Positions 48,001-55,699 of a stretch of DNA of 64,000 nucleotides are shown here, one piece after another. A program made the position numbers and the translations under genes. The stretch comes from Trileptium ribeirensis (taxonomy: Eukaryota; Nematoda; Enoplea; Enoplida; Thoracostomopsidae). The DNA lies in assembly GCA_030248225.1 (NCBI GenBank), contig JASANE010012406.1, forward strand, positions 1 through 64,000, in the 5' to 3' direction. The notes below the pieces were generated by a model. The model searched no databases, was not told where the DNA came from, and worked only from the letters and a program-made list of their open reading frames with translations. Every line of letters starts with the position of its first letter. Position 1 is the first letter of the stretch.

Positions 48001-51000
48001 AAGGGGGGGTCGCCACCCCCGCAACCCCCCCCCCCGGCTAGCCCTTGCCAAAAAACGTCATGGATTCCGAATTTGAGGTCGTTATAGCAAATTTTTTAAC
48101 CGTTCTGATGCCATAGATTCCCAACTACCACCCCTGATGGCCAGCCTATCAGACGTAAAATGGCTTCTGGCATGCCCCAGTTTGAATATAGCCTCCATTT
48201 TGTGATTATATATCTTGTGCATCCTATCGGCGCGCCAAAATAAGGTTTGGACGAGCTCCGTATGTCAAAAATAAAGCTTATTATGCCTATTCTTGGTTCG
48301 AACACATCACTTCTAAAATGCAGGGTGCCGATTTATAGATGTTACTAAGTGGAAACGAAGCGGCCATAAACGGTAGCTTTTTGTATCGATAGTTTAGCCT
48401 GGGGGAAGTGTTTGCTAAAAAAAATTTCAATATTCCTTGTTAGAATGCCAGAAGTAACTGGTGGTCGGGGGGTAATTTTTTTGTTTACGTTCAAAACCAC
48501 TCAAAAATTCTAGAAGCAACACTCAGCTGTCTTTTTCACACCATCCACTTTACATGATTTGATCCAAAAATAATGTGGTCGGGTGGGGGTAAATTTTTAA
48601 TTTACGTTCAAAACCACTCAAAAATTCTAGAAGCAACAATCAACTGTCTTTTTCACACCATCCACTCTACATTATTTCATCCAAAAATAATATGGTACAT
48701 GCATTCCAATCGCCAGTGTACATGGCCGGGGGCGTAAAATTCAAAATTAAAAAAAATAATATTGTGTCATATGTGGCCGAAATGCAGCGCCACAATATGA
48801 ACTAAAGGCGTGAAATTCATCGAAATACCGTCACATGGCCGATTTTTCGAAATCTTTGGTGGTGGTCGGGGGGAGTAAAAGCCTGAGATCAACAGGTTGG
48901 CCGTGAGATAGAGCTCAGATCGTTTCACCATTCTCTTCCTCATGGGAATAAACCATAACAGACAAGTTAATAGACTTGTACTCATTCCACCATACCCCAA
49001 ACTAGCAATGGTCGGGGGTAATCAAATGTGCTAAAATCGATCTTTTAACCCTGGTGCCGGGGTAAGTAACAAGAAGCCCGTGGGTTAATATTTTTCAAAA
49101 GGTACCCAGAGGATAGGTATGATTTATGAATAACGTTTATGTACCGTGCATAAGTAACGAGTAATGACCAAAAAAGAATTTGGTCGAGGGGGTAAAAATG
49201 GGATTCATTCCATGTCGGCCGCTCCCACTCTCCAGGATTGGTGTAGATTTAAAATTTGTGTAACTAAAACCGTAGTGTAGACCTGACTAATTCTGCACAA
49301 AAAAAATTAAGGCCATAATTTTTAACATCGAGCCACACCATTACCCGAAAAAAACAGGTAGTAAAATTAGTCAGGGTTTTTGTCAATTTGGTACCTATGT
49401 GGATGTCCAGCCCCTTATGGCGGGGGTGAGTCCAAAAAATTTTGTTGTTTAAAATAGCTAAGTAATGAGGCTTCCTATCGTAAGTAAATTTTTGCCAGTT
49501 CCCTACCCGCTTCTGTGCTACAGACCAAAATATCTATTTTACCCCGCCCCCCAAAAGGACATCGTAGCGTGAAATGACCCTTAGACTAAACTAATTGACA
49601 TACTGTATTTTGTTGTCAGATAAGACCGTTTTTTGCGTGTTCCGATAGTTTTTCAAAATGAACTTGGTAAATACGATCTATGTTTCCATTTTCATACTGG
49701 TATACATAGAGCATCACGATAGCTGAATTTTGGCGCTTAGCAGTTACTGGGCTGACACGGGAAGGTACATCGATTTCATCTATTCTTGTCTCGAATTACA
49801 AAATAATTCTTGTACAGTCATAATTATTGTTTAACATTTTAGTTCAATTTGTGGACTGATGGAATCAACGCACTTTTAGGAAAAGAGGTAGGTAAAATCA
49901 CGTGTTTGCTATTTGCCAGAACTCGTCGACTTTTTATTACATTTAAATTAATTATTTTATAAAACCAGAAACACCATTTTAATTAAGTGGCAACCGGAAT
50001 CATCCCAAAACACATTTAGAATATCTCCAACACCATCAAACATTAAAAATATTTAGCTGAATTCCCACTATGATATATAAATAGTACACCTTCTGGTGTT
50101 TCTGTATAGTGTATTGCTTTCCGACTTGTATAATTATTCGTTATCTAGTGTGATGTTTTTGATGCTTATCTAACATAGTCATTGGGCTAAATATATACGT
50201 AGTAACACAAACATTTCGCTCTTTATAATATTAACAAAAATTTTGACGAAACACGGCCATTTTTGCTTTAGTCAGTTGTGTCAAAAATTAAATTATCCAG
50301 TTTACAAATGTTACAAACAATATGTATGTAATATTATGTTGTCTGAAACATTGAAATTTTTCGTGGCTTCGGTATTGATAATGTCATAAAACTCATGTTA
50401 TATAGAGTACGAAGTTGACGAACTGGTGCAATTATCGCTTAAATAGTATTCATCGTACATAATTATTCTGCACTGTTATGCATTTGTTCGTGTAAATATC
50501 TTATTGAATTTTAGCGTAGTGATTGAAACGAGCAAAGCGAAGAATATTCTTACTAATAGTGAAATTTTAAAATCTCCTTTACTGGGTTTTCAGGGTGGCA
50601 CGTATTACAAGGTTGGGTTAAAACCGGTTTTTCGATGGGACCCAGAATACACGAAAATGGCATCTCTGCAGCCGCTCCAGCTATGCATGTGTTTTCGGTC
50701 TCATTTTTAGAGCAATTATTCATCTTCTACAGTATACATGCTCGATCTCCAAGGTCCCTTGGTGGTAGCCAGATCTTTATGGCAGGCCTTAGGCCTCCCA
50801 GGGCGATTGGTGATTAGTCGGCGGAGGTACGTCGTTTTCGGCGCTATAAGTTCGGTGCTTGCAGCGCCACTAGGTGGCGTCTAGATCTTGTCAGTAGGGA
50901 TTCTAGACTGAGGAGGTGACCCCACAGCGCCCACACGAGCATGCTTTCTCTTGCAGCTACAGGTGGTTTGCTGCTACTATCATTATTTACGTTGCAGGGT

Positions 51001-51658
51001 TGTTGTGTCAGAACTGGTTTTTCATGGGCCCATGGGACCCAAAACCCCGAAAATGTCAATATCTTGACCACCCGTTTGGGTTATATTATAGGTGTTTTTG
51101 GTCTCATCTTATAGAGCAATTCATCCTCTGTCTACTTGCACATTCCAAGCACAATAATTGGGTATTATAGATCTTCTCAGTTACTGAAGCAACATGACTG
51201 ATATCTGACTTATAGCTGTGTACATCTCTCTAATAAATGTGCATTCAACACTCAGAATTCTTAGGCGATAAGACAAGATACCAGTTCATTAGATAAGATA
51301 CCAGACAACATACGAACTATTGTTATTTGAGAAACATAAAATCATATCGTTCTCAATTCCCTATATTATACTAAAAATAAATTTTGTTTACTCGACACTT
51401 TAAATTCATCTCGAATATTTGATTCACTTCGGCTGCTTAGCTGTTCGTAAGAGTGACATATTAATAATAAAACGGCGATATTTTTTGCCAATATTTTAGA
51501 TGACATCACAACAAGCCAAACTAGATCTGGATATGTTGCTTGGAATGGAACTAAAAATAAAACTGCTAAACATCGAGGGTATCGAAATTCCAAATCAGCC
51601 GCCGCCCATCCCACCGCCACCGTCGAATTACGATTTTTGTTATCAAATATCGTCATGA
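11899..51658 (+). CDS. ELMO: ELMO (engulfment and cell motility protein), about 20 exons over 40 kb
   Basis: Conserved ELMO blocks appear in order on the plus strand, each flanked by AG and GT. ELMO partners DOCK/CED-5 proteins to activate Rac in phagocytosis and cell migration. Exons 1-4 give the N-terminal Ras-binding-like domain, 5-12 the helical autoinhibitory/ARM region, 13-17 the ELMO domain and following helix, 18-19 the rear of the PH domain, 20 the last helix and the PPPIPPPP motif that binds DOCK SH3. Phases agree across the gene except around exon 11. The front half of the PH domain (the F-W-Y-C and H-Y-G-D strands) was not found. About 740-770 codons, near the family's 720-730. 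Promoter region abuts the divergent Polinton. AATAAA at 51756. Confidence 0.93.
12058..14460 (+). other. ELMO intron 1
   Basis: No gene recognised. It holds a two-copy tandem repeat (13049-13195) and two GCCGG-rich blocks (13190-13330 and 14116-14180) that share GGCCGGCCGG followed by AAATTTT in the same orientation, perhaps ends of a degraded element. Confidence 0.7.
13049..13195 (+). repeat. Two-copy ~77-bp tandem repeat
   Basis: Both copies run from AGACAAAATTTAAAAATTT through CAATATTTTTACTGAAAAA to GGTATCCAGCATTGGTCAT, with few differences. Part of the unit recurs near 14268. Confidence 0.8.
14461..14501 (+). CDS. ELMO: ELMO exon 2
   Basis: 41 bases encode RRPLALIIEDVCA plus two bases, matching the 'PLSAIIKEVC' step of ELMO. 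The acceptor TTTTAG, donor GTAGGT and phases (0 in, 2 out) fit exons 1 and 3 exactly. Confidence 0.8.
14578..15048. mobile_element. 471-bp hAT-like MITE
   Basis: The ends CAGGGTTCCCGCG and CGCGGGAACCCTG are perfect 13-bp inverted repeats. Inside are reiterated CCGGGAAAA words near both ends. GATAT flanks both sides (a 5-bp match; hAT elements usually duplicate 8 bp). No coding capacity. Confidence 0.75.
15470..16420 (-). pseudogene. LINE retrotransposon 3' fragment (RNase H and zinc knuckle)
   Basis: The minus strand carries, in several frames, NENGGSGMLIQLPDN, then TVTIWIMTDWQPLVRNL and VVIQWIPIILISKEMK, the order of strands in LINE RNase H domains. Further on, HCSLCGHPKDNTQD, a stop, then LSECPTCDRHITNN looks like the C-terminal CCHC knuckle. 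Stops and frameshifts show it is long dead. The reverse transcriptase part is absent. Confidence 0.6.
16804..17243 (-). repeat. ~440-bp interspersed repeat, copy 1
   Basis: It is an inverted, near full-length copy of 27931-28377, from ACTAGTCGGTAGTGGAACTA to GAGCTCCGCTCAA. It contains the ACGGACGAACGGACATCGAC-like block and a poly-purine stretch. No coding capacity. Confidence 0.85.
17791..17863 (+). CDS. ELMO: ELMO exon 3
   Basis: After one base completing a codon it reads WQYSQTEIYALKF and PSFYITEK, matching the 'YFALQHADSSNFYITEK' region. Acceptor TTTTAG, donor GTTAGC. Confidence 0.85.
18345..18395 (+). CDS. ELMO: ELMO exon 4
   Basis: 17 codons NRIELKNGDVLRLTYSP match the end of the N-terminal ubiquitin-like domain. 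Acceptor TTTTAG, donor GTAAGT, phase 0. Confidence 0.88.
18446..19525 (+). mobile_element. TIR element family A, copy 1
   Basis: It begins TTGAAACGGAGCGAGC and ends in a CGCTTCACTCTCGCTTGCG block. The interior matches 36887-37770 and, inverted, 41570-42830. No transposase frame. The terminal GAAACGGAGCGAGC-type inverted repeats suggest a non-autonomous DNA transposon. Confidence 0.65.
20694..20978 (+). repeat. Two-copy ~144-bp tandem duplication
   Basis: Copies start at 20694 and 20838 with TTGCTTCCAAGGG, and share ATCCAGGATGAGACTTTATT and GGTTACACGCCTA. They differ at scattered positions and by a small deletion. The rest of intron 4 (19530-20690, 20980-22127) shows nothing recognisable. Confidence 0.85.
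22128..22297 (+). CDS. ELMO: ELMO exon 5
   Basis: It reads AKMSTDIMAKLEGPLEEAKK, then LATLSADVTFVQQFVSKSGL, a hallmark of the ELMO helical region ('LSxDVTFaxEFI'). Donor GTAAGT, phase 2 out. Confidence 0.9.
22357..22392 (+). CDS. ELMO: ELMO exon 6
   Basis: A short exon, MLLFDLLYKYN, between consensus splice sites 59 bases after exon 5. Its phases (2 in, 2 out) join exons 5 and 7 correctly. Sequence similarity alone is weak. Confidence 0.6.
22393..24466 (+). other. ELMO intron 6: degenerate tandem array interrupted by a transposon
   Basis: Divergent units of roughly 150 bp recur at about 23175 (partial), 23275, 23830, 23985 and 24150, each with ATGATTT...GTGATTTTCAA, a GTTTTAGAGG-like word and AACGATGAA. 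A GGGTCCA element (23436-23805) sits inside the array. A GC-rich block at 22508-22670 is unexplained. Confidence 0.6.
23436..23805 (+). mobile_element. GGGTCCA-rich short element, copy 1
   Basis: It starts CCCTGGGTCCAGCAAA and ends GGGTCCAGACCCACCTGTGG. GGGTCCA recurs at both ends in both orientations. It matches 46565-46945 in inverted orientation. No coding capacity. Confidence 0.75.
24467..24566 (+). CDS. ELMO: ELMO exon 7
   Basis: It reads ADVELTNLLTALGGLMQHCG then KSWDIVSDILITE, matching the 'ALxELMdHGiVSWDTLS' region. Acceptor TTTTAG, donor GTAGAT. Confidence 0.88.
25325..25416 (+). CDS. ELMO: ELMO exon 8
   Basis: VASYATGRVKMV, then LTAALDILEALVLN, matching 'ILQRSLAILESMVLNS'. Phase 2 out. 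The preceding intron (24567-25324) holds nothing recognisable. Confidence 0.88.
26099..26255 (+). CDS. ELMO: ELMO exon 9
   Basis: It reads NEKLPVAEREIPVETLIRHL, then QNALALINALFLKAPAEHKD, nearly identical to the family signature 'ALINALFLKAPdeRR'. Donor GTAAGG. Intron 8 before it is AT-rich without features. Confidence 0.92.
27572..27730 (+). CDS. ELMO: ELMO exon 10
   Basis: It reads LLRGNAVRASLTNSVF, then AEMEHQLYVLQSLLLNMLDQ, matching 'NNEMAHQLYVLQVLTFNLLE'. Phase 0 both sides. Intron 9 (26256-27571) is AT-rich with repeated TAATTAGTTAA words. Confidence 0.9.
27810..27909 (+). CDS. ELMO: Possible ELMO exon 11
   Basis: An open 100-base segment between good splice sites, AQIITYGDMLDHDVWQPTIL onward. 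It has no counterpart in the vertebrate protein and ends in phase 1, whereas the next exon begins in phase 0. It may be a lineage-specific exon followed by an unseen small exon, or not be used. Confidence 0.35.
27931..28377 (+). repeat. ~447-bp interspersed repeat, copy 2
   Basis: It runs from TTGAGCGGAGCTCGGCGAAG to CCACTACCGACTAGT and is the inverted counterpart of 16804-17243. Confidence 0.85.
28404..29980. mobile_element. 1.57-kb non-autonomous TIR element (GGGTCATTTCACG family), copy 1
   Basis: Perfect 23-bp inverted repeats run at 28406-28428 (TGGGTCATTTCACGAAACCA then TGT) and 29956-29978. TA flanks both ends, as in Tc1/mariner-type insertions. The interior repeats GTCGGGGG...GCTACA-like words. 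No transposase frame was recognised. Confidence 0.85.
30078..30720 (+). pseudogene. LINE reverse transcriptase C-terminal fragment
   Basis: One frame reads VESLCYLGSVLTGSCELEI then NRVNWAKSELGAVRLLWRSG, the thumb region of non-LTR reverse transcriptases. A shifted frame continues with LDIFENFCRRRIRGL and DRLKQDRLHLLVHVIRM. 5' truncated and frameshifted; plus strand. Confidence 0.75.
31157..31285 (+). CDS. ELMO: ELMO exon 12
   Basis: MEKINELRRIAFETSPEPMS, then HAKEYKKLGFK, matching 'FELRRIAFDaESEP' and 'RDYKKLGF'. Donor GTAAGT, phase 0. Confidence 0.92.
31286..33202 (+). other. ELMO intron 12
   Basis: Mostly AT-rich unique sequence. A GC-richer block at about 32090-32400 stands out in composition but matches nothing I recognise. 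No gene seen. Confidence 0.6.
33203..33307 (+). CDS. ELMO: ELMO exon 13 (start of ELMO domain)
   Basis: 35 codons including FEEVPPGLLALDCMLYFAQH, matching 'PPGMLALDNMLYFAKHHQDAY'. Donor GTTAGT, phase 0. Confidence 0.93.
34253..35064. mobile_element. ~0.8-kb foldback-like element
   Basis: The left end GGCCTGTCCACAGCCTTCCG and the inverted right end GGCCCATTCACAGCCCTCCG begin imperfect inverted arms of about 150 bp, both continuing through TTCTCGGGGG and AAAGTGGGG. Short fragments of the same end occur at 33339 and 34728. No coding capacity. Confidence 0.6.
35270..35890 (+). repeat. Interspersed repeat family B, copy 1
   Basis: It aligns in the same orientation with 44690-45640: ATCTTTTAAATTCCG, GAAGCAAGGTTATTTTTATC, CCAAAATTCG and GCAAAAGGCGTAGGTGTACC occur in order in both. 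Confidence 0.75.
36223..36331 (+). CDS. ELMO: ELMO exon 14
   Basis: It reads LVLENSCRSDHHECLFAQTA, then LTSLCADILHIGEP, matching 'VLENSSREDKHECPFGRSS'. Phase 1 out, fitting exon 15. Confidence 0.92.
36887..37770 (+). mobile_element. TIR element family A, copy 2
   Basis: It begins TTGAAACGGAACGACCGAAG and ends GCTCGCTCCGTTTCAG plus a short tail. The interior matches copy 1 at 18446-19525. The rest of intron 14 shows no features. Confidence 0.7.
38164..38300 (+). CDS. ELMO: ELMO exon 15
   Basis: SETEQAYYEMLFKHETPFHE, then CCCITLLNKTWREMHAT, matching '[21 protein letters not shown]'. Intron 15 after it has weak ~60-bp tandem similarity (TTTTTCAAAAATATCTC words, 38350-38540). Confidence 0.93.
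39000..39199 (+). CDS. ELMO: ELMO exon 16
   Basis: VMSVVKDQIIRSLA, then FEQFQAQLNKFPYNEIQNLW, matching 'VVKEQVMRAL' and 'LDQFKSKLQNLSYTEI'. Phase 2 out. Intron 16 (39200-40480) has GC-rich patches at about 39400-39480 and 39705-39770 sharing CCCCCT and GGGA words; no gene seen. Confidence 0.92.
40481..40605 (+). CDS. ELMO: ELMO exon 17
   Basis: ELKKRLEPEIVQLIRVNRLN, then GKVFAKYGRGARGTREK, matching the helix before the PH domain ('PEILELIKQQRLNRLVEGTCF'). Ends in phase 1. Confidence 0.9.
41570..42830 (-). mobile_element. TIR element family A, copy 3 (inverted)
   Basis: It is the reverse orientation of copies 1 and 2, from ATCTCGCAAGCGAGAGTGAA to the block ending CACTCGTTTCGCTC. It appears longer, perhaps with a nested partial duplication (the 'GCATGAAATATTCATGCTGG'-type word occurs twice in related form). 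Confidence 0.6.
43454..44063 (+). repeat. 305-bp tandem duplication, two nearly identical copies
   Basis: Copies begin at 43454 and 43759 with TTCACAACGTGATTTTATCG, followed by GGGCCGGGCCGGGCG, and end near GATGGTTCCGGTTGGG. Only a few differences and single-base indels separate them, so the event looks recent. Confidence 0.9.
44690..45640 (+). repeat. Interspersed repeat family B, copy 2 with internal triplication
   Basis: Same orientation as 35270-35890. The unit from CCAAAATTCGAAAATTTGTG-like sequence to GTTTTCGGGCATG and CTCATTGCCGG occurs about three times (about 45066, 45220, 45400), against once in copy 1. Confidence 0.7.
46141..46304 (+). CDS. ELMO: ELMO exon 18 (rear of PH domain)
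   Basis: VSDLLDILIGKDCPLMKDPK, then LAFCLRTENPESEFNFVAD, matching '[20 protein letters not shown]' and the last PH strands. It starts in phase 1, so it joins exon 17 in frame even without the missing exon. Confidence 0.9.
46565..46945 (-). mobile_element. GGGTCCA-rich short element, copy 2 (inverted)
   Basis: It begins TTTTTTGGGTCCACAGGTGG and ends AAGCTGGACCCAGGG, the reverse complement of the layout at 23436-23805. Sequence divergence between copies is considerable in the middle. Confidence 0.7.
47591..49583. mobile_element. 2.0-kb non-autonomous TIR element (GGGTCATTTCACG family), copy 2
   Basis: The ends TAGGGGTCATTTCACGCTAC (then GATGT) at 47591-47615 and its inverse at 49559-49583 match with one difference. 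The terminal TA on both sides can be the target duplication. The GGGTCATTTCACG core is shared with 28404-29980 but the interior differs. A ~100-bp unit with AAAACCACTCAAAAATTCTA is tandemly repeated at 48490-48680. No transposase frame. Confidence 0.85.
49843..49887 (+). CDS. ELMO: ELMO exon 19
   Basis: 15 codons FNLWTDGINALLGKE match 'EYCIWTDGLNALLGKD', the PH C-terminal helix. Donor GTAGGT, phase 0. Confidence 0.9.
49888..51499 (+). other. ELMO intron 19
   Basis: Two diverged direct repeats at about 50590-50735 and 50995-51135 share GGTTTTTC, TGGGACCCA, TTTTGGTCTCAT-like and AGAGCAATT words. A GC-rich block lies between them. No gene seen. Confidence 0.55.
51500..51658 (+). CDS. ELMO: ELMO exon 20 (last)
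   Basis: It reads MTSQQAKLDLDMLLGMELKI, then KLLNIEGIEIPNQPPPIPPP before a stop at 51656-51658, matching the C-terminal helix and PxxP motif of ELMO that contacts DOCK. Confidence 0.93.
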   Translation: MTSQQAKLDLDMLLGMELKIKLLNIEGIEIPNQPPPIPPPPSNYDFCYQISS

Positions 51659-51755
51659 CCGCACGTATTTGGATTGATTGATTGATTCAGAGTGTATATG
51701 TGGAGAGTGTAAATACGTCACTACGCATGTAAACTCATTACCCTGCCTGGATTGG

Positions 51756-51761
51756 AATAAA
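51756..51761 (+). terminator. ELMO polyadenylation signal
   Basis: AATAAA lies 98 bases after the ELMO stop codon, in a position suited to 3' end formation. Confidence 0.6.
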
Positions 51762-54280
51762 CAGTGTTCTGTACTGCAGTCTGGCGTGATACCTACTCTA
51801 CTCCTCCACATGAGCAAGTTTCTACCTAAATAAAATTTTACTATATAATTACACTATGCGCTATAATGCAGTACGTCTTTTACTCTACTATTTAATAATA
51901 TACCGCCAAGGGTGTCATTTTCCGATAGAGAATATCGCATTATGGTTAGTTTTGCTAAAAAAGTTAGCAACAACAAATTATTGCTTTTGTTACTGCTTAA
52001 TGCGATTGATTTATTATGAGGTAATATACATAGAAGAGCAAGAGTACTCGCCACAATTACCCACTGTTCGTTCGTTGTTTGCTCGCTGCTCTTTCACAAC
52101 TTGTCCACGGGAAGATAAGATTTTTATAATTTGTTTTTTGTTCACTCGCTACTAGCACACTGGTAAGGCGACAATCAATTATGGCGAGTACTGTGTGTGA
52201 CACTATAAGTTTAACGATTTCAATGCTGTTGTATACAATCTGGTGCATAAGAATCGATTTAATTACTCCAAATTTTTGAATATTTAAATTGGTATAATGT
52301 TTAGTGATAAATGTAGTGGCGAAATTTCATGAAAATTCCATACTTACTATGTTTGGTCCGAACGGGTGAAAAAGGATCATGTCAAGTTTTTTCCGTTGAG
52401 TGATCATTGTAATGGTTTATCTCTCTAAGCCTAAGCTTAGCGTGGCCTCACAGTTAAATTTAAAATTTTGTCCTGCGGAACTTTTCCTCCGTCTGTTGGA
52501 GAGGAAAAACTTGACATAATGCAGAAAAACCGTGTTACTTCTGATATTTGGACGAACAGGCTGTCTTCTGGATACTCATTGATTGGCTATGTACCGGCTA
52601 ACGATTCACGCGTGCTAATTTACGGTGATTTTATATATCTGGCAATTATGCCTAGCCGCTGAAAATTAACAGTGTCTGTGCACAGGCTGCCATGTTCCTT
52701 AATCCTCAACTATTCTCATTTCAGCGGATGTACGTAAATAATATTTGCTCGATTTAAATTTTTAGCTATTCCAGGCTTTATTATTTTTTCATATATTTTT
52801 CGGCACAAGCGATATTTTTGTTCCATGTGTGTACTGTCATGTAAATGGAATCTTAGTTTCAGTTATTTTCATCGTTGTCACGTCGACATTAGAAAAATTT
52901 TACCTCCGACAGAACTACATCCAGTATTATTCTAGAGATTATTATCGTCGGGTATTATAGGCCCTAGGTCCTAGCAAACATTAATTTGAAAAATGAGAAT
53001 TTAAAGTAACTCCACAATGGAATCAGCCTTTGGCACCTGATTCTCCACAATGGTGAACGACATTAATGCCTCTGCAAAAATATCTAGAAAAATATTTAGA
53101 AAATTATAAATTTGGTAAAAAATCAAAACACAAAAGTTTTTATTTAAATTAACTACATAGCTAAATTTTTCAGGAACTGTCATTCAGAAACGGATATGTG
53201 GATTATATATTTTTCTTTTTGATGTGTTCAGTGGTTGGCATATGCGTACATGCGTATTTGCGTATAACTCCACCCTTTGAAGAGAGTAACCACCTGTATT
53301 GTACCAAAATCAAATCAAATATGCATGTAATCATTCGTAACTTGAGAATAACTGGTCCGATTTAGCTGAAATTTTCACAGCTGATATGACCTTATCAGTG
53401 GCGGATATAGCTCGTCAGAAGGGGTGTGGGGCGAACCTCCAAATTGTCATATACTTGTTAGCCAGACCGAGACAATATTCAAAATAACTGGCGCCCGAAA
53501 TGCGAAACTTTGGTGTCTACCTTAACTCCCAGTCACTCTGCTTATTGGAAATATCTGTATTTATAAAGATCGAAAAGGGAATTTAAAAAAAATTGTGTCA
53601 GCCTCTTATTTCTTATAGCATCTTATTTCTTATCTCTTATAGCCTCTTAGCCTGTTACCCTTGGATCTTATGTACGTAAATGTACCGCAAATATCGCTTC
53701 TACAGTATTTGTTGCGAGGAGACGAATTTGACACAAATTTAGGTATTATAGAAAATTATACATGGCATAAATGTTGCCACTAACCAACCCACATTCTTTC
53801 GGCGTAAATTTTACGGGTTAAACGGAAAATTTAGGTCCAAAGTTTACAAAATTCCGCTCTTATGTAGCTCCGTACTAGGTGAACTGATTCGACCACTATT
53901 TTAACTGCGCATGTGAACTTTACTCGTTACACATAGCTCATACACGTACGAGGTCCGGCAGGGCGAGTTAGAGTAAGTACAGCGCCTATGTGTTTCTGCT
54001 CCTGCGGTGCCACCAAGGGTCGGGGTTCAGGCGACCTCCGATAGGGCCGGCGACTCAGGGGAGTGAACCTCTCGCCCCGCCTATGAGCATGTATGACATA
54101 GCTTTAGGGTTATTCGTGTATTATCGTCAATTAAGAAATGTAGTTCAAGCTTTATATTTGATAAATCTCAGACAAAAAGTTGCATTTGCCACGTGTGACC
54201 TAGGAATGCCTATTCCAATTAATATATTCGTAGTCCGTGTCCTACTCAGCATGCCAATAATGACGGCTTTCATTCATGTA
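51762..54280. other. Intergenic stretch after ELMO
   Basis: AT-rich. A 64-codon open frame at 52468-52662 has no recognised relatives. A GC-rich block lies at about 53980-54080. Nothing else is supportable. Confidence 0.5.
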
Positions 54281-54287
54281 TCCCTTC

Positions 54288-55679
54288 AGCAGAAGGAAGT
54301 GACAAGGAAGAGCACCGTATTTGTATTCAAGCTTTGTTATCAAGTGTCAAAATGGATTGGTTGTTTGGATTTTGCCATAATTATATAGTGGGTGCTTGTC
54401 GACATATTTGTGCTACTTATTTAACCCCTGTTGCATGTAAAATTTTTGAAGAGAACTTCTGTACATTGCACAGTTTCCTGACTAGTTATATAATGCATAA
54501 GTTAAGTTTCCGACCCAACGGTGCTCGCAAAGCATCTCGCTATGCTTATAAAAGCTCACACCTTGATGGTTTGTTTAGCAGATTCTCAGCGCACGCCTAG
54601 AACTGAACAAGGAAATGTGTTTAGTTTTTATATTTTCGGTTGAAGGATTACTTTTCTTGATGGGTAACGTTTGCTCAATTTCATATGTCGGCTCGCTTCC
54701 TCTCTTTGATAGCTCTGTGAGGTCCTAGCTTGTTAGATTTATATGGTTTGGATTTACATCCAATAAATTTTAATTAATAAACCTCCCAATGTTGCAGGCG
54801 TATACTACGTTGCGTAAAACTTCTGTTCCCACACAGCACTGCCTCGTGACTTACTTGCGGCAAATAATTGATATTATAATAGCGGTTAGGTTTTAGTTGT
54901 AATTCTAATGTGGAAATACTTGTGTCGCAGTTTTCCTTGTGCTGAGCCGTGTCTTTGATTTTAATACTGTAGTGGTGATTTTGCTACATTCCTTTTTCTC
55001 TGTAAAAATAGCCTGCTGCGGACGCAGTAGCAAATAGGAATTAACTGATGTTGTGCTCTAGCTTTGGTTCAGTTAAAACCTAACATAAATTACAATTCGG
55101 TGTTAGTAGGCGCGAGATAGCAAAATATTTTTACTCTAGATATATAAATAGCATTGGTAATATAAATATTTCGTGCTATAAAAAGCGCTTGCTTGCAAGG
55201 ATTAAGTTAAATTTTCAGTATTTTTATCGACTTTAAAAGCAAATAACGGTCTTCTAGAATGTAAAAATGTATTAGTGCCTCAATTTTTGGAAGAGTGCCG
55301 ATTTTTCTGCTATAATAAATTTCTGCACCATTTCGCTTCAGCAAATATATATATATATGGCAAAGTTTGCTAATTTCGCAATATTAACGCGCATAATTTT
55401 CAAACAACTTTGAGGTTTTCGATAACCCAAATTAGTGATCCTAATTTCTACATTGAATTTGTTACACTGTAGAACGTGGAAAATTTGAAGATTCGGACTA
55501 CTGACATTCGGTTTTCAAATTGTCGCATCCAGTAGAAAAGAATTCACCAAGCCGCATAAGCGTTTATTAAATCAGCTTATCAATGTTGCTTTGCAGAATT
55601 ACATGCCTTCCTAACGCCCAACCAACCACCTGAAATGGAAGGTGTACCGCTTAAGGATGCTGTGAAATTGGCTCAGTTC
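54288..55679 (+). CDS. Possible exons of an unidentified plus-strand gene
   Basis: Three segments look exonic. The first, from about 54288, reads DKEEHRICIQALLSSVKMDW. The second, 54798-54884, lies between TTGCAG and GTTAGG and reads AYTTLRKTSVPTQHCLVTYL. The third starts after TTTGCAG at 55597 and reads LHAFLTPNQPPEMEGVPLKD before a stop. The helical, Leu-rich character suggests a trafficking or repeat-type protein, but I recognise no family. The phases of the second and third do not join directly, so an exon is missing or the model is wrong. The end is approximate. Confidence 0.35.
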
Positions 55680-55699
55680 CTGGTCCCATAATCATTACC

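Noticed and set aside
48285..48305. GGTTCGAAC resembling a tRNA B box
   Set aside because: No A box or cloverleaf can be drawn around it; it lies inside a TIR element.
52468..52662. Open frame ending ...SRVLIYGDF, reminiscent of the missing ELMO PH strand pattern
   Set aside because: It lies downstream of the ELMO stop codon, lacks splice sites in a usable phase, and the resemblance is limited to a few residues.
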